64,000 nt of DNA from Salinibacter pepae (GCF_947077775.1 NZ_CAMTTE010000001.1:1550001-1614000), one strand, 5' to 3'. Positions 9,490-19,060 are shown, numbered from the stretch's first letter. Notes: generated by a model not told the origin, from the sequence alone. Program-made: numbers and translations.

Positions 9490-11655
9490 CTACCATACCG
9501 GCTCGGCCCCAAACTCGCTGAAGAGCACGTCGAGTGCCGAGTAGGTGTCACGGAGCTGGCTCAGCTGTTCACGGGGGCTGAGGGGCTCGTCCGACGTGTC
9601 GGCGTCGGCGACGGCCGCGTCGCTCGTGTCCTCGACGACGAACCGCAGGTCGTCAACGGCAGGGGCCACCGTGTCGGTGACGTGGCGCAACAGCACGCGC
9701 CGCCGGTCACGCAGGGTGTCGCGGTGGAGGGCCCGGGGGACGGCGACGGTGAGCGTGCCGTCGACGTACTCGACGGGCTCGGCCTCGCCCAGCAGGGAGC
9801 CGAGGCTGATGTGGGTGTCCTTGACGGACTGCACAACCTGGGGCCACTCGGTGGCCACCCCGTCGGCGTCGGCCCCCGCCGCCACGGCCGGCTCCGCCAC
9901 CGCGGCGGCCGACGCGTCCGACCCGTCCGATGTCGACACCGACTCGGACGCGCGAGCGTCCGGGGTGCCGGATGCCGACCCGCCCTCCGACGATTCTTCG
10001 TCCCCCAGCGCCGGGGCGCCAAACAGGTCGTTGTACCCAACGGACGGATCCGCCCCCGATGCGTCCGCCCCGTCGCGGGGGGCATCCGGGGACGGCGGCT
10101 CGTCCTCGTCGTCGGGGCCCTCCTCGTCGGCGTCCGAAGCGCCGTCGTTTGGGGCGTCGTCCTCGTCCGATGCACTCAGCGTCTCGTCCCCTGCATCGTC
10201 CACGACGTCGGTCGGCGCCCCGTCGGGCGTCTCGTTCTTCGAGTCGCGCGGTGGGTCTTTCGTTGAGGGGGCGTCCTCCGGCGCAGTCGGCGCAGTCGTC
10301 GGGGCCGTGGACTCGGGCCCGTAGCCGGGGCGGGGCTCGGCGGCCGCGTCGGGGGGCGCCTCTCGTCCGGCCGCCCCGCCCGTCTCTGGGGTCTCAGACT
10401 TCTCAGACTCGGAGGGGGGCGGCGGGGACGACGCCGTTTCGGACGCGGTCGCCCCGTCGCCCGGCACGGCCTCGGGGAGGTCGCCGTCCTCGGCCATCTG
10501 TTCCAGTCGGTCGATCTTTTCGAGCACCGCCCGGAGGTCAGCCGAGCGGCGAAGCTGCGCCATCTTGAGAAGCGTCGTCTCCAGCGTGAGGCGCGGCTGC
10601 GGGCTCTGTTTGATGTCGTCCTCCGTGTCCGCGGCCAGGGTGAGCAGGCGCAGCAGGTCGGCCTCGTCGAAGCGCTCGGCCGCGTCGGCGTAGCGGGTGC
10701 GGGTCGACTCCGCAACCTCTTCCAGCGCCTCCCCGCCCAGCGAGTGGGCCACCAGCAGATTGCGCAGGTGCTCGGCCAGTCCCACCAGCATCTCCTGCAG
10801 GTCGTACCCGCTGCGCACCACGTGGCGCACGAGCTCAATCATCCCCGCCGTGTCCTGCGCGGCGACGTGGTCGGTAAGGCGAAAGTACAGGTCCTGGTCC
10901 ACCACGCCCAGGGCCTGGGTCAGCTCCCCGTACTCCAGCGTGGCCCCGCAGAGCGAGAGGGCCTGGTCGAACGCCGAGAGGGCGTCGCGGAGCGCCCCGT
11001 TGCCCTTGCGTGCCAGCAGCATGAGGCTCTCCTCGTCGGCCTCCACGCCCTCCGTCTCACAGATCTCGCGCAGGCGCCGGACGATCTCCGGCACCGGAAT
11101 GCGGCGGAAGTCGAACCGCTGGCACCGCGACAGGATGGTGGGCAGCACCTTGTGCGGCTCGGTGGTGGCGAAGATGAAGAGGGCGTGGGCGGGCGGCTCC
11201 TCCAGCGTCTTCAGCAGGGCGTTGAACGCCTGCTTCGACAGCATGTGCACCTCGTCGAGGATGTAGACCTTCTTCTGGTCGCCCTGCGGCGGGATCCGGA
11301 CCTTCTCGCGCAGCTCGCGGATGTCGTCGACCTTGTTGTTGGAGGCCGCGTCCATCTCGAAGACGTTGAGGCTGCGGCCCGCCTCGAACGATTCGCACGA
11401 GTCGCACTCGCAGCACGGCTCGGCGCCGTCCTCGCGCTCCGCCCGCGGGGTCTCGCAGTTGATGGCCTTCGCCAGGATGCGGGCCGCCGTGGTCTTCCCC
11501 ACCCCCCGTGGGCCGCTGAACAGATAGGCGTGTGCGAGCCGCTCCATCCGGATCGCATTCTTGAGCGTCTCGGTGACGTGCTCCTGCGCAACGACCTCCG
11601 TAAAAAGCGACGGCCGATACTTGCGCGCCGTAACCAGGTATCGCTGTTCGTCCAT
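9490..11655 (-). CDS. dnaX: DNA polymerase III gamma/tau subunit
   Basis: DnaX is the clamp-loader ATPase of the replicase. The start is set at the ATG giving MDEQRYLVTARKYRP, because family members begin there; an upstream in-frame ATG at 11748 would add 31 unconserved residues. Visible motifs are Walker A (GPRGVGKTTAAR, near residue 49), a zinc-binding cysteine cluster (CCECDSC), Walker B (YILDEVHML) and the sensor/SRC motif (LSRCQRFDFRR). The domain core ends near residue 360. About 200 residues of acidic Ser/Asp/Glu/Pro linker follow, then a folded C-terminal part (DTHISLGSLLGEAEPVEY) as in tau. I saw no A-rich slippery site for a short gamma form. Confidence 0.95.
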   Translation of the reverse strand: MDEQRYLVTARKYRPSLFTEVVAQEHVTETLKNAIRMERLAHAYLFSGPRGVGKTTAARILAKAINCETPRAEREDGAEPCCECDSCESFEAGRSLNVFEMDAASNNKVDDIRELREKVRIPPQGDQKKVYILDEVHMLSKQAFNALLKTLEEPPAHALFIFATTEPHKVLPTILSRCQRFDFRRIPVPEIVRRLREICETEGVEADEESLMLLARKGNGALRDALSAFDQALSLCGATLEYGELTQALGVVDQDLYFRLTDHVAAQDTAGMIELVRHVVRSGYDLQEMLVGLAEHLRNLLVAHSLGGEALEEVAESTRTRYADAAERFDEADLLRLLTLAADTEDDIKQSPQPRLTLETTLLKMAQLRRSADLRAVLEKIDRLEQMAEDGDLPEAVPGDGATASETASSPPPPSESEKSETPETGGAAGREAPPDAAAEPRPGYGPESTAPTTAPTAPEDAPSTKDPPRDSKNETPDGAPTDVVDDAGDETLSASDEDDAPNDGASDADEEGPDDEDEPPSPDAPRDGADASGADPSVGYNDLFGAPALGDEESSEGGSASGTPDARASESVSTSDGSDASAAAVAEPAVAAGADADGVATEWPQVVQSVKDTHISLGSLLGEAEPVEYVDGTLTVAVPRALHRDTLRDRRRVLLRHVTDTVAPAVDDLRFVVEDTSDAAVADADTSDEPLSPREQLSQLRDTYSALDVLFSEFGAEPVW

Positions 11656-11831
11656 GTGAACGCGGGGACGGATGAGAGAAGGGTGGAGGGAGAGCTGGCA
11701 CCGGTCGTCGGCCAGGGGACGACGAGAACGCGGGGGCGTCTCGCTCAATATACCGGCACCGCCTCGGGGAAGTCAATGGTGCCTCGACGCGCACGCAGCC
11801 CACTTGCCCGCCGCGCCCCCTCTTACACCTC

Positions 11832-12308
11832 TTACACCAGCCCGTCGCCGGCGGCCACGACCTTGGTGTTGCCCAGCCGGTCGCCCCAGCGCCGGCCGAC
11901 GGGGTCGGCGAAGACGTTGTAGATCTCAAACAGGATGAGCCCAAGCCCCGCGAGCGACAGGAACGACGCCAGGGCCCCGCCGACGATGGGGACGACAATG
12001 AACGCCCCCGCGACGGAGCTGAGCCCCAGCATCCAGTTGCGCTGGACCGACGTTTCGAGGGAGACCGGGGCCCCGTCGAGGCGCACGAGGTCGAGCCCCA
12101 TTACGTACTTTCCCGGCGACCGGAAGCGCAGCGGCCCGACCTCGAATCCATCCCGGGCGACCAGGTACAGCCCGCCCACGAGCCCGCCCAGCAGGGGGGC
12201 GCCCCCAAACAGGGCGGTCAGCCCCGTCGCAATGATGCCGTCGAGGAGGGCCGCAACGAACCGCTCGTGTTGCGACGGCGAGGAGGCGTCTGCGGAAGAC
12301 CCGTTCAT
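11832..12308 (-). CDS. RDD-family membrane protein
   Basis: The 158-residue protein has the RDD signature arrangement: RF near the start (HERFVAALLDGII), a first membrane helix, the SPGKYVMGLDLVRLDG segment and two further hydrophobic segments (GLSSVAGAFIVVPIVGGALA and LAGLGLILFEIYNVFADP). RDD proteins are small inner-membrane proteins of mostly unknown role; some are linked to ion exchange in halophiles. It sits 176 bp upstream of dnaX on the same strand. The function is not inferred further. Confidence 0.75.
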   Translation of the reverse strand: MNGSSADASSPSQHERFVAALLDGIIATGLTALFGGAPLLGGLVGGLYLVARDGFEVGPLRFRSPGKYVMGLDLVRLDGAPVSLETSVQRNWMLGLSSVAGAFIVVPIVGGALASFLSLAGLGLILFEIYNVFADPVGRRWGDRLGNTKVVAAGDGLV

Positions 12309-12362
12309 GAGGGGCGCGCGTGTTTAGAAAAAGGGAACGGGTCCGGTCACGGCCCGTGGCGT

Positions 12363-12581
12363 CTACGCCGCGTTCGACGACGGATCCGGGGAGTTCGGGT
12401 CCCGGCGCTGCGGGTCCGGGGTCGACGGTTCGCGGCGCGTCGGGCTCGGCACCTTGGGCGGCTGCTTGGGCTGCCGCTGGGGCGAGCGCTGCGGGGACCG
12501 CTGTGGGGTGCGCTGGGGCGTACGGCGGCGACGAGGATTCACCGGAGAAGTCCGAGACTCGGTCATAATTCTGGGGTGCAT
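12363..12581 (-). CDS. small Arg/Pro-rich basic repeat protein
   Basis: A short frame encodes about 72 residues (from ATG 12581; ATG 12566 would give 67) dominated by a degenerate TPQR/SPQR repeat, roughly four to five units, then PKQPPKVPSPTRREP. An AAGGA motif lies about 11 bases before the 12581 ATG. It is strongly basic in a genome whose proteins are otherwise acidic, which could suit DNA or RNA binding, but that is inference. The opposite strand is also open here, so it may not be a gene. I do not recognise a family. Confidence 0.35.
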   Translation of the reverse strand: MHPRIMTESRTSPVNPRRRRTPQRTPQRSPQRSPQRQPKQPPKVPSPTRREPSTPDPQRRDPNSPDPSSNAA

Positions 12582-12687
12582 CTCGTCCGCATTCCTTCGG
12601 ATGCTTGTGTACGCCCCCAACTCCGAAGTGTTGGGGCACCTGCTGTTCCGGCAAAAGCGGACGCAGAGCCGCCCACCACCGCACGAC

Positions 12688-13371
12688 CTAGCTGTTCACT
12701 GTCGCCTCAGAGTCTCTGTCGGCCACCGCGGCCTCCCCCTCCTCCGACACTTCCCGTAGCGCCTCGGTGTGCGGCCGGGGCCGGGTCACCGTCACCGGCT
12801 CCGGCTCGAAGCACGCCCGGCACCGCGGCTCGTAGGCCTCCGTGGCCCCGACCAGCACCCGGTCTTCGCCCGGCACAATGCGCTGGGAGTGGTTGGCCGG
12901 CGCCCCACAGACCACGCAGACGGCGTGTAGCTTGGTCACGTGCTCGGCCACCGCCATGAGCTGGGGCATCGGGTCGAACGGCTCTGCGCGGTAGTCCGTG
13001 TCGAGCCCCACCACGATCACACGGTGCCCGTCGTCGGCCAGTGCCTGACACGTCGGCACGAGGTCGTCGCCGAAGAACTGCGCCTCGTCGATGCCCACGA
13101 CGTCCGCCTCCTGCACCAGCTCTTGGATCTGCGGGGGCGCCTCCACCGGCGTGGTGGTCACGGAATTCTCGTTGTGGGACACCACCTCGTCTTCGCTGTA
13201 GCGCTCGTCGAGGGCCGGCTTGAAGACGCGGGTGTGCTGACGAGCAATGCGGGCCCGGCGCAGCCGACGAATCAGCTCCTCGGTCTTGCCGCTGAACATC
13301 GACCCGCAGATGACCTCCATCCAGCCGGTGGTGCGGTCGCGGTCCACGATGTGGGGCTCCAGGGCGGACAT
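12688..13371 (-). CDS. tdk: thymidine kinase (type II)
   Basis: This salvage enzyme phosphorylates thymidine to dTMP using ATP. The ATG at 13371 gives a 227-residue protein. It contains the P-loop ([18 protein letters not shown], residues 19-36), the Walker B-like segment [10 protein letters not shown] (residues 91-100), and a zinc ribbon made of CVVC near residue 155 and CRAC near residue 195. The order matches prokaryotic type II thymidine kinases. The tail beyond residue 200 is acidic and longer than usual ([13 protein letters not shown]), in keeping with the halophile pattern. The same frame stays open far upstream but that part has no tdk similarity. Confidence 0.95.
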   Translation of the reverse strand: MSALEPHIVDRDRTTGWMEVICGSMFSGKTEELIRRLRRARIARQHTRVFKPALDERYSEDEVVSHNENSVTTTPVEAPPQIQELVQEADVVGIDEAQFFGDDLVPTCQALADDGHRVIVVGLDTDYRAEPFDPMPQLMAVAEHVTKLHAVCVVCGAPANHSQRIVPGEDRVLVGATEAYEPRCRACFEPEPVTVTRPRPHTEALREVSEEGEAAVADRDSEATVNS

Positions 13372-13523
13372 GAACAGGGGGTGCACGGTGCGGGGACGGA
13401 CGCAGACGTTGCAAGGTAACCGCACGTCCGGGAGGAAGTCCACACCGGTTTTGTATGGAAGCGGGGAAGGTCGGCCTGTGGGGACTCGGGACGGGCCGGG
13501 GCCGTGCGTGTCCAGGCGCGCAG

Positions 13524-14174
13524 CTACCCGGCCTCTTCCACCCGGAACGAAGGAAGGTGCACCCCCCACCGCAGCGCGGCCAGGCGCACGGCCGACACCG
13601 CGACGATCGTGAGGCCCGCCACCGCCGCCTCCGGAAGGGCCGCGGCCCGCAGGCCCAGATAGAGCACGCCCCCGGACAGGGCCGCCGTCGCGTAGATCTC
13701 CTCCCGCAGAATGAGAGGGGTTTCGTCGCAGAGCACGTCTCGCACCATCCCGCCCACCGTGGCCGTGACGGCACTCATAATCACGACCACGACCGGCGGG
13801 GCGCCCACCCCGAGCGCAACACGGGCCCCCACCACCGAGAACACCGCGAGCCCAAACGCGTCGGCCACCTCCAGCGACTGCCGGGGGGGCCGGAAGACCG
13901 ACGTGTAGGCGAAGGTAAGGCCGCCCGCCCCCCCGATCACCGCGAGGTACCGCAGGTCCTGGATCCAGAAAACCGGATGTCGGTCCAGGATCAAGTCGCG
14001 AATCGTGCCGCCCCCGACGGCCGTCACCGCCGCAATTACCAGGGCCCCAAACAGGTCCATCCGGCGCCGGCCGGCCGCCAGCGCCCCGGACACCGCAAAG
14101 ACCGCCGTGCCGAATAGGTCCAGGACGTACAGAACGGTGCCGGGGGAAACGGGCATTGGGCGCAGCGACTCCAT
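13524..14174 (-). CDS. TRIC/UPF0126 family membrane channel protein
   Basis: The 216-residue protein has about six or seven membrane helices and two copies of the family motif: [17 protein letters not shown] with [10 protein letters not shown] in the first half, and [17 protein letters not shown] with [11 protein letters not shown] in the second. That internal duplication is the hallmark of the UPF0126 (TRIC) family. Prokaryotic members are described as trimeric cation channels. The gene precedes tdk on the same strand, with a 152-bp gap in which I see no gene. Confidence 0.88.
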   Translation of the reverse strand: MESLRPMPVSPGTVLYVLDLFGTAVFAVSGALAAGRRRMDLFGALVIAAVTAVGGGTIRDLILDRHPVFWIQDLRYLAVIGGAGGLTFAYTSVFRPPRQSLEVADAFGLAVFSVVGARVALGVGAPPVVVVIMSAVTATVGGMVRDVLCDETPLILREEIYATAALSGGVLYLGLRAAALPEAAVAGLTIVAVSAVRLAALRWGVHLPSFRVEEAG

Positions 14175-14198
14175 CGGACAGGAACGCGTTGAGAGATC

Positions 14199-15395
14199 TC
14201 AGGGAGCAGCGCGAGCCCGCCGCTCCGTCTGGTTTCGCCATGTGGACTGGACCAGCGCCCCCAGCATGCCCACCAGCAGCAGCACGAGGACGACAAACGC
14301 GACGCCCCACCCAAACACGTCGGCCACGAACCCCGTCACGACGCTGCCACTCGCCCCCAGCACCATGTAGACGGTCCGGACGAGCCCAAACCCGGCACTG
14401 CGCTCGTGGTCGTCGAGGTGGTCCATGAACTTCGGCATGAGGGCCGCCCCCCATCCCATCGAGAGGCCGGCACACACCACCGACACGATGGCCAGGCCCA
14501 GGCCCGTCCCCCCCACCAGGAGCCCGTACCCTACGATGCCGATCCCGATGGCGAGACTGGCGGCCGCGTCCCGCCCAATGCGGTCCGACAACGCCCCGAG
14601 GCCGGGCTGGGTGACGCCCTGCATCAGAAAGTACCCCGAGAAGAGCACCCCGGCGGTTGCCTCCGAGTAGCCGTGGTACGCCACGAAGAACGTCGGCAGG
14701 AACGACGCCGTGGCCTGCCACACGAACATCCCGACGGCCGAGAGAATTACCGTGCGGGCGATCGGCGGACGGCGAAGGAGCTCGGCCAGGGGCCCGATTT
14801 TGAATCGCCCCCACACCGACTCGTCGGGCCGCACCGGCGGCCGGGCCCGCACGACGTAGACCACGAGGCCCACGACCGGAGCGGCAAACACCGTCCCCAG
14901 GGCGACGGCCCAGCGCCAGCCCATCCACGCGCCAACGGCCCCGGCGGCCATCGGCGCCAACACCCCCGCCACCGGCGCCCCCGCCGTGTGAATGCCGATG
15001 GCCGTGCCGATCTGGTCGGTGGTGCGCGTCAGAAGCGACGTGGCCACGCTGTAGTGCAGCCCCGCCACGGTTCCCAGCACAGCCGTCCCCACCAGGAACA
15101 TCGCGTAGGACGAGGCGAAGGCCAGAAGCGTGCTCGCGACCGCCGTGCCCCCCACCGCCACCAGAATGATGCTCCGCTCCCCGTAGCGGTCGGCCAGCAG
15201 CCCGCTCGGAAATTGCGAGAGGGCATACCCCAGCCACATGCCGGTCAGGGCCAGCCCAATCGCGCCGTTGGGGACGGCAAACGCGTCGCTGATGGAGGGG
15301 ACGACCGGACTAATGACGAGTCGCGCGGCCATCGTTGCGAAAAAGGCCAGGGTGCACGTCCCGAGGACGGCCCCCTGGCGTGACCAGAGTGTCAC
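14199..15395 (-). CDS. major facilitator superfamily transporter
   Basis: A 398-residue twelve-helix MFS permease. The loop-2/3 signature [13 protein letters not shown] is visible near residue 66, and a second-half equivalent occurs as [18 protein letters not shown] set the start at the GTG at 15395 ([20 protein letters not shown]), because the upstream open frame is Arg/Gly-rich and lacks membrane character. The substrate cannot be named. It lies 24 bp upstream of the TRIC gene and is probably cotranscribed with it. Confidence 0.82.
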   Translation of the reverse strand: MTLWSRQGAVLGTCTLAFFATMAARLVISPVVPSISDAFAVPNGAIGLALTGMWLGYALSQFPSGLLADRYGERSIILVAVGGTAVASTLLAFASSYAMFLVGTAVLGTVAGLHYSVATSLLTRTTDQIGTAIGIHTAGAPVAGVLAPMAAGAVGAWMGWRWAVALGTVFAAPVVGLVVYVVRARPPVRPDESVWGRFKIGPLAELLRRPPIARTVILSAVGMFVWQATASFLPTFFVAYHGYSEATAGVLFSGYFLMQGVTQPGLGALSDRIGRDAAASLAIGIGIVGYGLLVGGTGLGLAIVSVVCAGLSMGWGAALMPKFMDHLDDHERSAGFGLVRTVYMVLGASGSVVTGFVADVFGWGVAFVVLVLLLVGMLGALVQSTWRNQTERRARAAP

Positions 15396-15460
15396 AGGCG
15401 TAGGGCGGTTGGTGAAAGCGAACGAGAAGGAGGCCGCGTGCAGGCACGGGCCTGGACGGC

Positions 15461-16057
15461 CTAGATGCCGAAGAACTCCGCGACGCCGCCCAGTACCATT
15501 TTCGACGCGATCGCGGTGAGCACCATCCCCATGAGTCGCTCCGTGGCCACCAGCCCGCGGTCCCCAAGGAGGCGCGACAGGTTGGGGGCCAGAAGCAAGA
15601 CGACGCCGGTGGCCGCCCACGCCCCGACGAGCGCAGCCAGCCACTCCAGCCAGCGCGTCGGGTCCTTGCTCATGATGAACAGCACCGACGCCAGGGCCGA
15701 CGGGCCCGCCACGAGCGGCACGGCGAGCGGCACGAGGAGCGGGGCGTCACGTGCCTGCTCCGCATCCTCCGCGAACACGCCACCGGGCGACGGAAACACC
15801 ATGCGGAGGGCAATCAGAAACAGGATGATGCCCCCCGCTACCGTCACGGACGACTCCGAGATGCCGATGGCCGCAAGCAGGTACTGCCCGCCGACCAGGA
15901 AGACCACCAAAAACCCCAGGGCGATCAGTAGCTCCCGGGCGATGACCCACCGCCGACGCTCCTGCTTCACTGGACGCAAGACCGAGAGGAACACCGGAAC
16001 GTTGCCAAACGGGTCCATGACCAGGAAGAGCAGGAGGGCGGCCGAAAATATCGTCAT
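15461..16057 (-). CDS. MarC family integral membrane protein
   Basis: The 198-residue protein has six hydrophobic segments and the MarC hallmarks: MDPFGNVPVFLSVL near the start, AGGIILFLIALRMVF, and the central LVPLAVPLVAGPSALASVLF. MarC was once linked to multiple antibiotic resistance, but the role is not established. It is transcribed away from the LysR gene, leaving a 240-bp divergent region, and is 65 bp upstream of the MFS gene. Confidence 0.92.
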   Translation of the reverse strand: MTIFSAALLLFLVMDPFGNVPVFLSVLRPVKQERRRWVIARELLIALGFLVVFLVGGQYLLAAIGISESSVTVAGGIILFLIALRMVFPSPGGVFAEDAEQARDAPLLVPLAVPLVAGPSALASVLFIMSKDPTRWLEWLAALVGAWAATGVVLLLAPNLSRLLGDRGLVATERLMGMVLTAIASKMVLGGVAEFFGI

Positions 16058-16211
16058 CTATTCGTAGTGGTCGATTGGACCCCAAAGCACGGCGGTACGG
16101 TCGAGGAAAAGGGATTACGGCAATGTAACGCGCAGTGGCCCGTCTCTTATCTCTCCATAAGGTCGTAGGGGCGCCGCCACAATGCCGTTTCATGGAGTTT
16201 TTCGCTCGGAC

Positions 16212-16230
16212 CGATCGACGTCATCGATCG
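16212..16230. promoter_or_regulatory. perfect inverted repeat in the marC-lysR divergent region
   Basis: The sequence CGATCGA-cgtca-TCGATCG has perfect 7-bp arms around a 5-bp spacer. It lies 68-86 bp upstream of the LysR ATG and 155 bp upstream of the MarC start. LysR-type regulators bind T-N11-A dyads in such divergent regions and control themselves and the neighbour. Its use by this LysR is inferred from position only. Confidence 0.45.
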
Positions 16231-16297
16231 TTTACCACAGGCCTTCGGAGAAACGTCTGCCCATGCCTTTTCCTCGGCCTCCCCGACTGCCTGCGCC

Positions 16298-17200
16298 ATG
16301 GAACTTCGCCACCTCCGGTACTTCACAGCCCTCGCCGACGAACTGCATTTTGGCCGGGCCGCCGACGCTGTCTTCGTCGCCCAGTCCACCCTGAGCCAGC
16401 AGATTAAGGCGTTTGAGGAGGAGATCGGGGTCGCGCTCTTCGACCGGGCCTCGGGGGGCGTGGAGCTGACGGAGGCGGGCCACACCTTTCTCCCATACGC
16501 GAAGCGCATGCTCCGGGAGGCCCGGCGTGCGGAGTCCGTCGCGCGGGCGGCCCGGGACGGACTGGCGGGCCTGCTCACCATCACCTACGCGGCGAGCGCG
16601 ATGCGGAGCGGGCTCCCCGCCATCATCAAGACCTTTCGGTCCAAGCGCCCCCACGGGGAGCTTGATCTGGTCGAGCAGACCACCCGCGAACAGGTGGACG
16701 CCCTGCGGGGGAAGGAGACGGACGTCGGGTTCCTGTTTCTGCCGATCAACGAGCGCGGCCTGCGGGTGCAGCCCCTCTTTACGGCCCCGATGGTGGTGGT
16801 ACTCCCGACGGGCCATCGCCTCGCCGACCGAACGTCCGTCCCCCTCCGGGAGCTCGAAGGCGAGCCGCACGTGATCTGGGCGCGGAGCGGGGCGCCCCGC
16901 ATCCACGACGCCTACGTGCGCGCCTGCCACGAGGCCGGGTTTACCCCGCAGATTCCGCAGGAGATTGAACGGGGCGAGAGCTTTCTCGGGCTCGTGGAGG
17001 CGGGGCTAGGGGTGTCCATCGCCCATGCCTCGAACGTGCAGATCCAACGTCCCGGCGTGGGGTACGCAAAGATCGTAGAGCCCACTGTGCCCCTTACCCT
17101 CGGCCTCGCGTACCGGCGCGACAACGACTCGCCGCTCCTCGACCGGTTTTTGGAGACGGTAGCGGACGAACAGGACGCGTTCACCCAGAACCCAATCTAA
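16298..17200 (+). CDS. LysR-type transcriptional regulator
   Basis: The 300-residue protein begins with a classic LysR winged helix-turn-helix (MELRHLRYFTALADELHFGR, then STLSQQIKAFEEEIGVALFDR, residues 1-55). An effector-binding domain with two alpha/beta lobes follows from about residue 90. The N-terminus resembles the subgroup that includes regulators of aromatic degradation and oxidative stress, but the effector cannot be named. It is transcribed divergently from marC, which may be its target, and convergently with the gene ending at 17372. No key HTH residue looks lost. Confidence 0.92.
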   Translation: MELRHLRYFTALADELHFGRAADAVFVAQSTLSQQIKAFEEEIGVALFDRASGGVELTEAGHTFLPYAKRMLREARRAESVARAARDGLAGLLTITYAASAMRSGLPAIIKTFRSKRPHGELDLVEQTTREQVDALRGKETDVGFLFLPINERGLRVQPLFTAPMVVVLPTGHRLADRTSVPLRELEGEPHVIWARSGAPRIHDAYVRACHEAGFTPQIPQEIERGESFLGLVEAGLGVSIAHASNVQIQRPGVGYAKIVEPTVPLTLGLAYRRDNDSPLLDRFLETVADEQDAFTQNPI

Positions 17201-17371
17201 CCAAAATGGGCTCGTGAATGCCGGCGGGAGCGCCTCGGGGCAGGACGCATTTTCACTTGAACGTGCCCGACAGCATCTCCCCAAGCCCCGCGCACAGGGC
17301 AAAACCGCGCGTCTCCACCGGGTCGGTCTGAGCCGGAGTCGGCCGGCGGACGAGGCCCCGGCCCTTCGTGC

Positions 17372-18157
17372 CTAAAACGGGAGATCGGTGTCCGGCTCGA
17401 AGCTCTCGTTTTGACGAAGCGTCTCCTCGTCCTTGATCATGGCGAGCACGTCCGGCACCTGTCCCACGGTCAACGCCCCGATCCCGGACACGCTCTTCAC
17501 GTCGAGCACCCGATTCAGGTACCCCTCATCGCGCCCGCAGTACGTGGCAAACCCGAGGAGCTTCTCCCCGAGCGGCCCGTCCGGAATGGTGGTCTCGCCC
17601 ACCCGCTGCTCGGACGGCTGTTGACGCACGCGGGTCAGAAGCACCTCCGCCGCCCGGTCAATCTCGGCCTGGGACGGCCCCTCGGACGACGCCGGCTCCG
17701 TGGATTGCGTGGGGGAGGAAGAGGGGCCCCGCGACGCATCCGCCTCCCGGGCGGTCGGCTCCTCCCGGCGGTTTGCCTCGGACGGGTCCGCGTCCGGTTG
17801 GACCGGCTCTCCCTCCGGGGTGATCTGCCACGCCTCCCCAGCGTCCCGGTCGTACACCTCGATGTTCTGATCGTACCCGACGTAAATGCCAAGCGGATTG
17901 GTGTCCGTCACCCCGAGGTCGAGCGTGTAGTTGTGATCGTCGTCGTACGCGCGGAGCCGCATCTTGTCGAACGTACCGCGCTCGCCCTCAAGGTCCTGAT
18001 CGTAGATCACGACGACCTCCTCCGCCCCCGACGCCCGCCGAAGCCGATGCTCCGCGCGCTCAATTTCGCGGACAATCTCCTGGCAGTGCGCGAGCTCTTC
18101 GAGGGAGCCCTCGAACGAAAAGGAAAGATCCCCAATGGCAAAGTGGCCCGTCGGCAT
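17372..18157 (-). CDS. uncharacterised acidic protein with a possible helix-hairpin-helix tail
   Basis: I do not recognise this 261-residue protein (start at the ATG giving MPTGHFAIGDLSFSFEG). Residues 1-115 look like a folded alpha/beta domain with a helix ELAHCQEIVREIERAEHRL and strands around VVVIYDQDLE and YTLDLGVTDTNPLG. A disordered acidic linker follows. The last 75 residues are helical and include LDVKSVSGIGALTVGQVPDVL, which has a helix-hairpin-helix look (VSGIGAL) but is too weak to call. It lies downstream of batE on the same strand, 126 bp away. Confidence 0.6.
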   Translation of the reverse strand: MPTGHFAIGDLSFSFEGSLEELAHCQEIVREIERAEHRLRRASGAEEVVVIYDQDLEGERGTFDKMRLRAYDDDHNYTLDLGVTDTNPLGIYVGYDQNIEVYDRDAGEAWQITPEGEPVQPDADPSEANRREEPTAREADASRGPSSSPTQSTEPASSEGPSQAEIDRAAEVLLTRVRQQPSEQRVGETTIPDGPLGEKLLGFATYCGRDEGYLNRVLDVKSVSGIGALTVGQVPDVLAMIKDEETLRQNESFEPDTDLPF

Positions 18158-18186
18158 GGCGTGGAAACGCTGGTCAGGAACGTGCA

Positions 18187-18224
18187 TGCCGGGCCCGGCA
18201 CGCCCCTCAGTGTGGGCCCGGCAC
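18187..18224. promoter_or_regulatory. palindrome plus repeated half-site before the 17372-18157 gene
   Basis: TGCCGGGCCCGGCA at 18187-18200 is a perfect 14-bp palindrome. The 11-mer GGGCCCGGCAC within it recurs 23 bp away at 18214-18224, about two helical turns. The pair lies 30-67 bp upstream of the start codon at 18157, a position that suits an operator. It could also form a hairpin at the end of the Bat operon transcript, though no T-run follows. Confidence 0.35.
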
Positions 18225-18283
18225 ATGTGCGAGTTATGTCCAATAATCGAACGGATCGGCCCGGCTTCGGATCCCGCCTTGTG

Positions 18284-19033
18284 TTATATTTCCGCCAGCG
18301 CGCCGGATGGAATCCAGCCTCCAGTTCGGCCCCGAATCCGTACCCGCGTCCACGCCTCCCGCTCGGCTCCGGGGGTTACGAGCATCCCCGAGCGAAGGGT
18401 CGTGTCGGCGGGGGCCGTGTCGGTAGGAGCAGACCGGAGCGGCGCCTCTTCGTCCACCACGACGGCCCGGCGCTCCTGGGCCTGCATGTACGAGGTGGCC
18501 AGCGCGACGGCGACGAGCAGCACTCCCGCCCCAATCAGCCCCGTCATCGCTGGCCCCTGCCACGCGCCTCCCCGACGCGGGCCGTCCCAGACTGTCGCCC
18601 CGAGCCCTCCAGCACACATGGCAAGCATCCCGATGCCAAACAGGAGCAGGGGCGACCATCCCACCACGAGGGCCACGAGGCCGCCGGCCGCCCCCCCGCG
18701 CCGCGGAAGCTCGGCACGCCGACGGACGTACTCCAGGTTGTGCTGCAGGCGCGGGTCTCCAGGCTGGAGGCGACGCCCCCGTTCGTAGGCCCAGACCGCC
18801 GGTCCCGTACGGTCGAGGCGCACGTAGGCATTGCCGAGATTGTGGTAGAGCGCTGCACTCTCGTGGCCGGCGTCGAGCACGGCCCGGTACGCCTCCACGG
18901 CGGTGTCGTACCGGCCCCGGTCGTAGGCCTCATTGGCCGCCTCAAATTGTTGGGCGACGGACGATGGCTGCCCGCAAGCCGGGGCGGCGACGATCAGTCC
19001 GAATCCACCGAGAACGGCCGCAAGAAGGCGCAT
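18284..19033 (-). CDS. batE: BatE-like TPR and SH3-domain membrane protein
   Basis: The 249-residue protein has a signal-like N-terminus (LLAAVLGGFGLIVAAPACGQ) and TPR repeats across residues 28-105 (FEAANEAYDRGRYDTAVEAY, then YHNLGNAYVRLDRTGPAVWAY). Two membrane segments follow (LVALVVGWSPLLLFGIGML and GLIGAGVLLVAVALATSYM). A C-terminal SH3b-like domain ends the protein (APLRSAPTDTAPADTTLRSG, then WTRVRIRGRTGGWIP). This is the BatE architecture. It ends the operon, 27 bp after batD. The Bat system is a membrane assembly linked to oxygen and stress tolerance in Bacteroides and Leptospira; its molecular activity is unresolved. Confidence 0.82.
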   Translation of the reverse strand: MRLLAAVLGGFGLIVAAPACGQPSSVAQQFEAANEAYDRGRYDTAVEAYRAVLDAGHESAALYHNLGNAYVRLDRTGPAVWAYERGRRLQPGDPRLQHNLEYVRRRAELPRRGGAAGGLVALVVGWSPLLLFGIGMLAMCAGGLGATVWDGPRRGGAWQGPAMTGLIGAGVLLVAVALATSYMQAQERRAVVVDEEAPLRSAPTDTAPADTTLRSGMLVTPGAEREAWTRVRIRGRTGGWIPSGALAEI

Positions 19034-19060
19034 GAGAGGGACGGGGCAACAGAGGGAGGG

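Noticed and set aside
11656-11831. Possible SRP RNA gene upstream of dnaX, where it sometimes lies
   Set aside because: No GGAAGG/GCA-type conserved loop or matching stem could be found in this gap.
13372-15237. In-frame upstream extension of thymidine kinase to more than 800 residues
   Set aside because: The extension overlaps the TRIC and MFS genes in another frame and is Gly/Arg-rich without similarity; the ATG at 13371 gives a normal enzyme.
17330-17371. GC hairpin after the LysR gene as a terminator
   Set aside because: Short GGCCGG/CCGGCC arms occur, but there is no T-run and such GC dyads are frequent by chance here.
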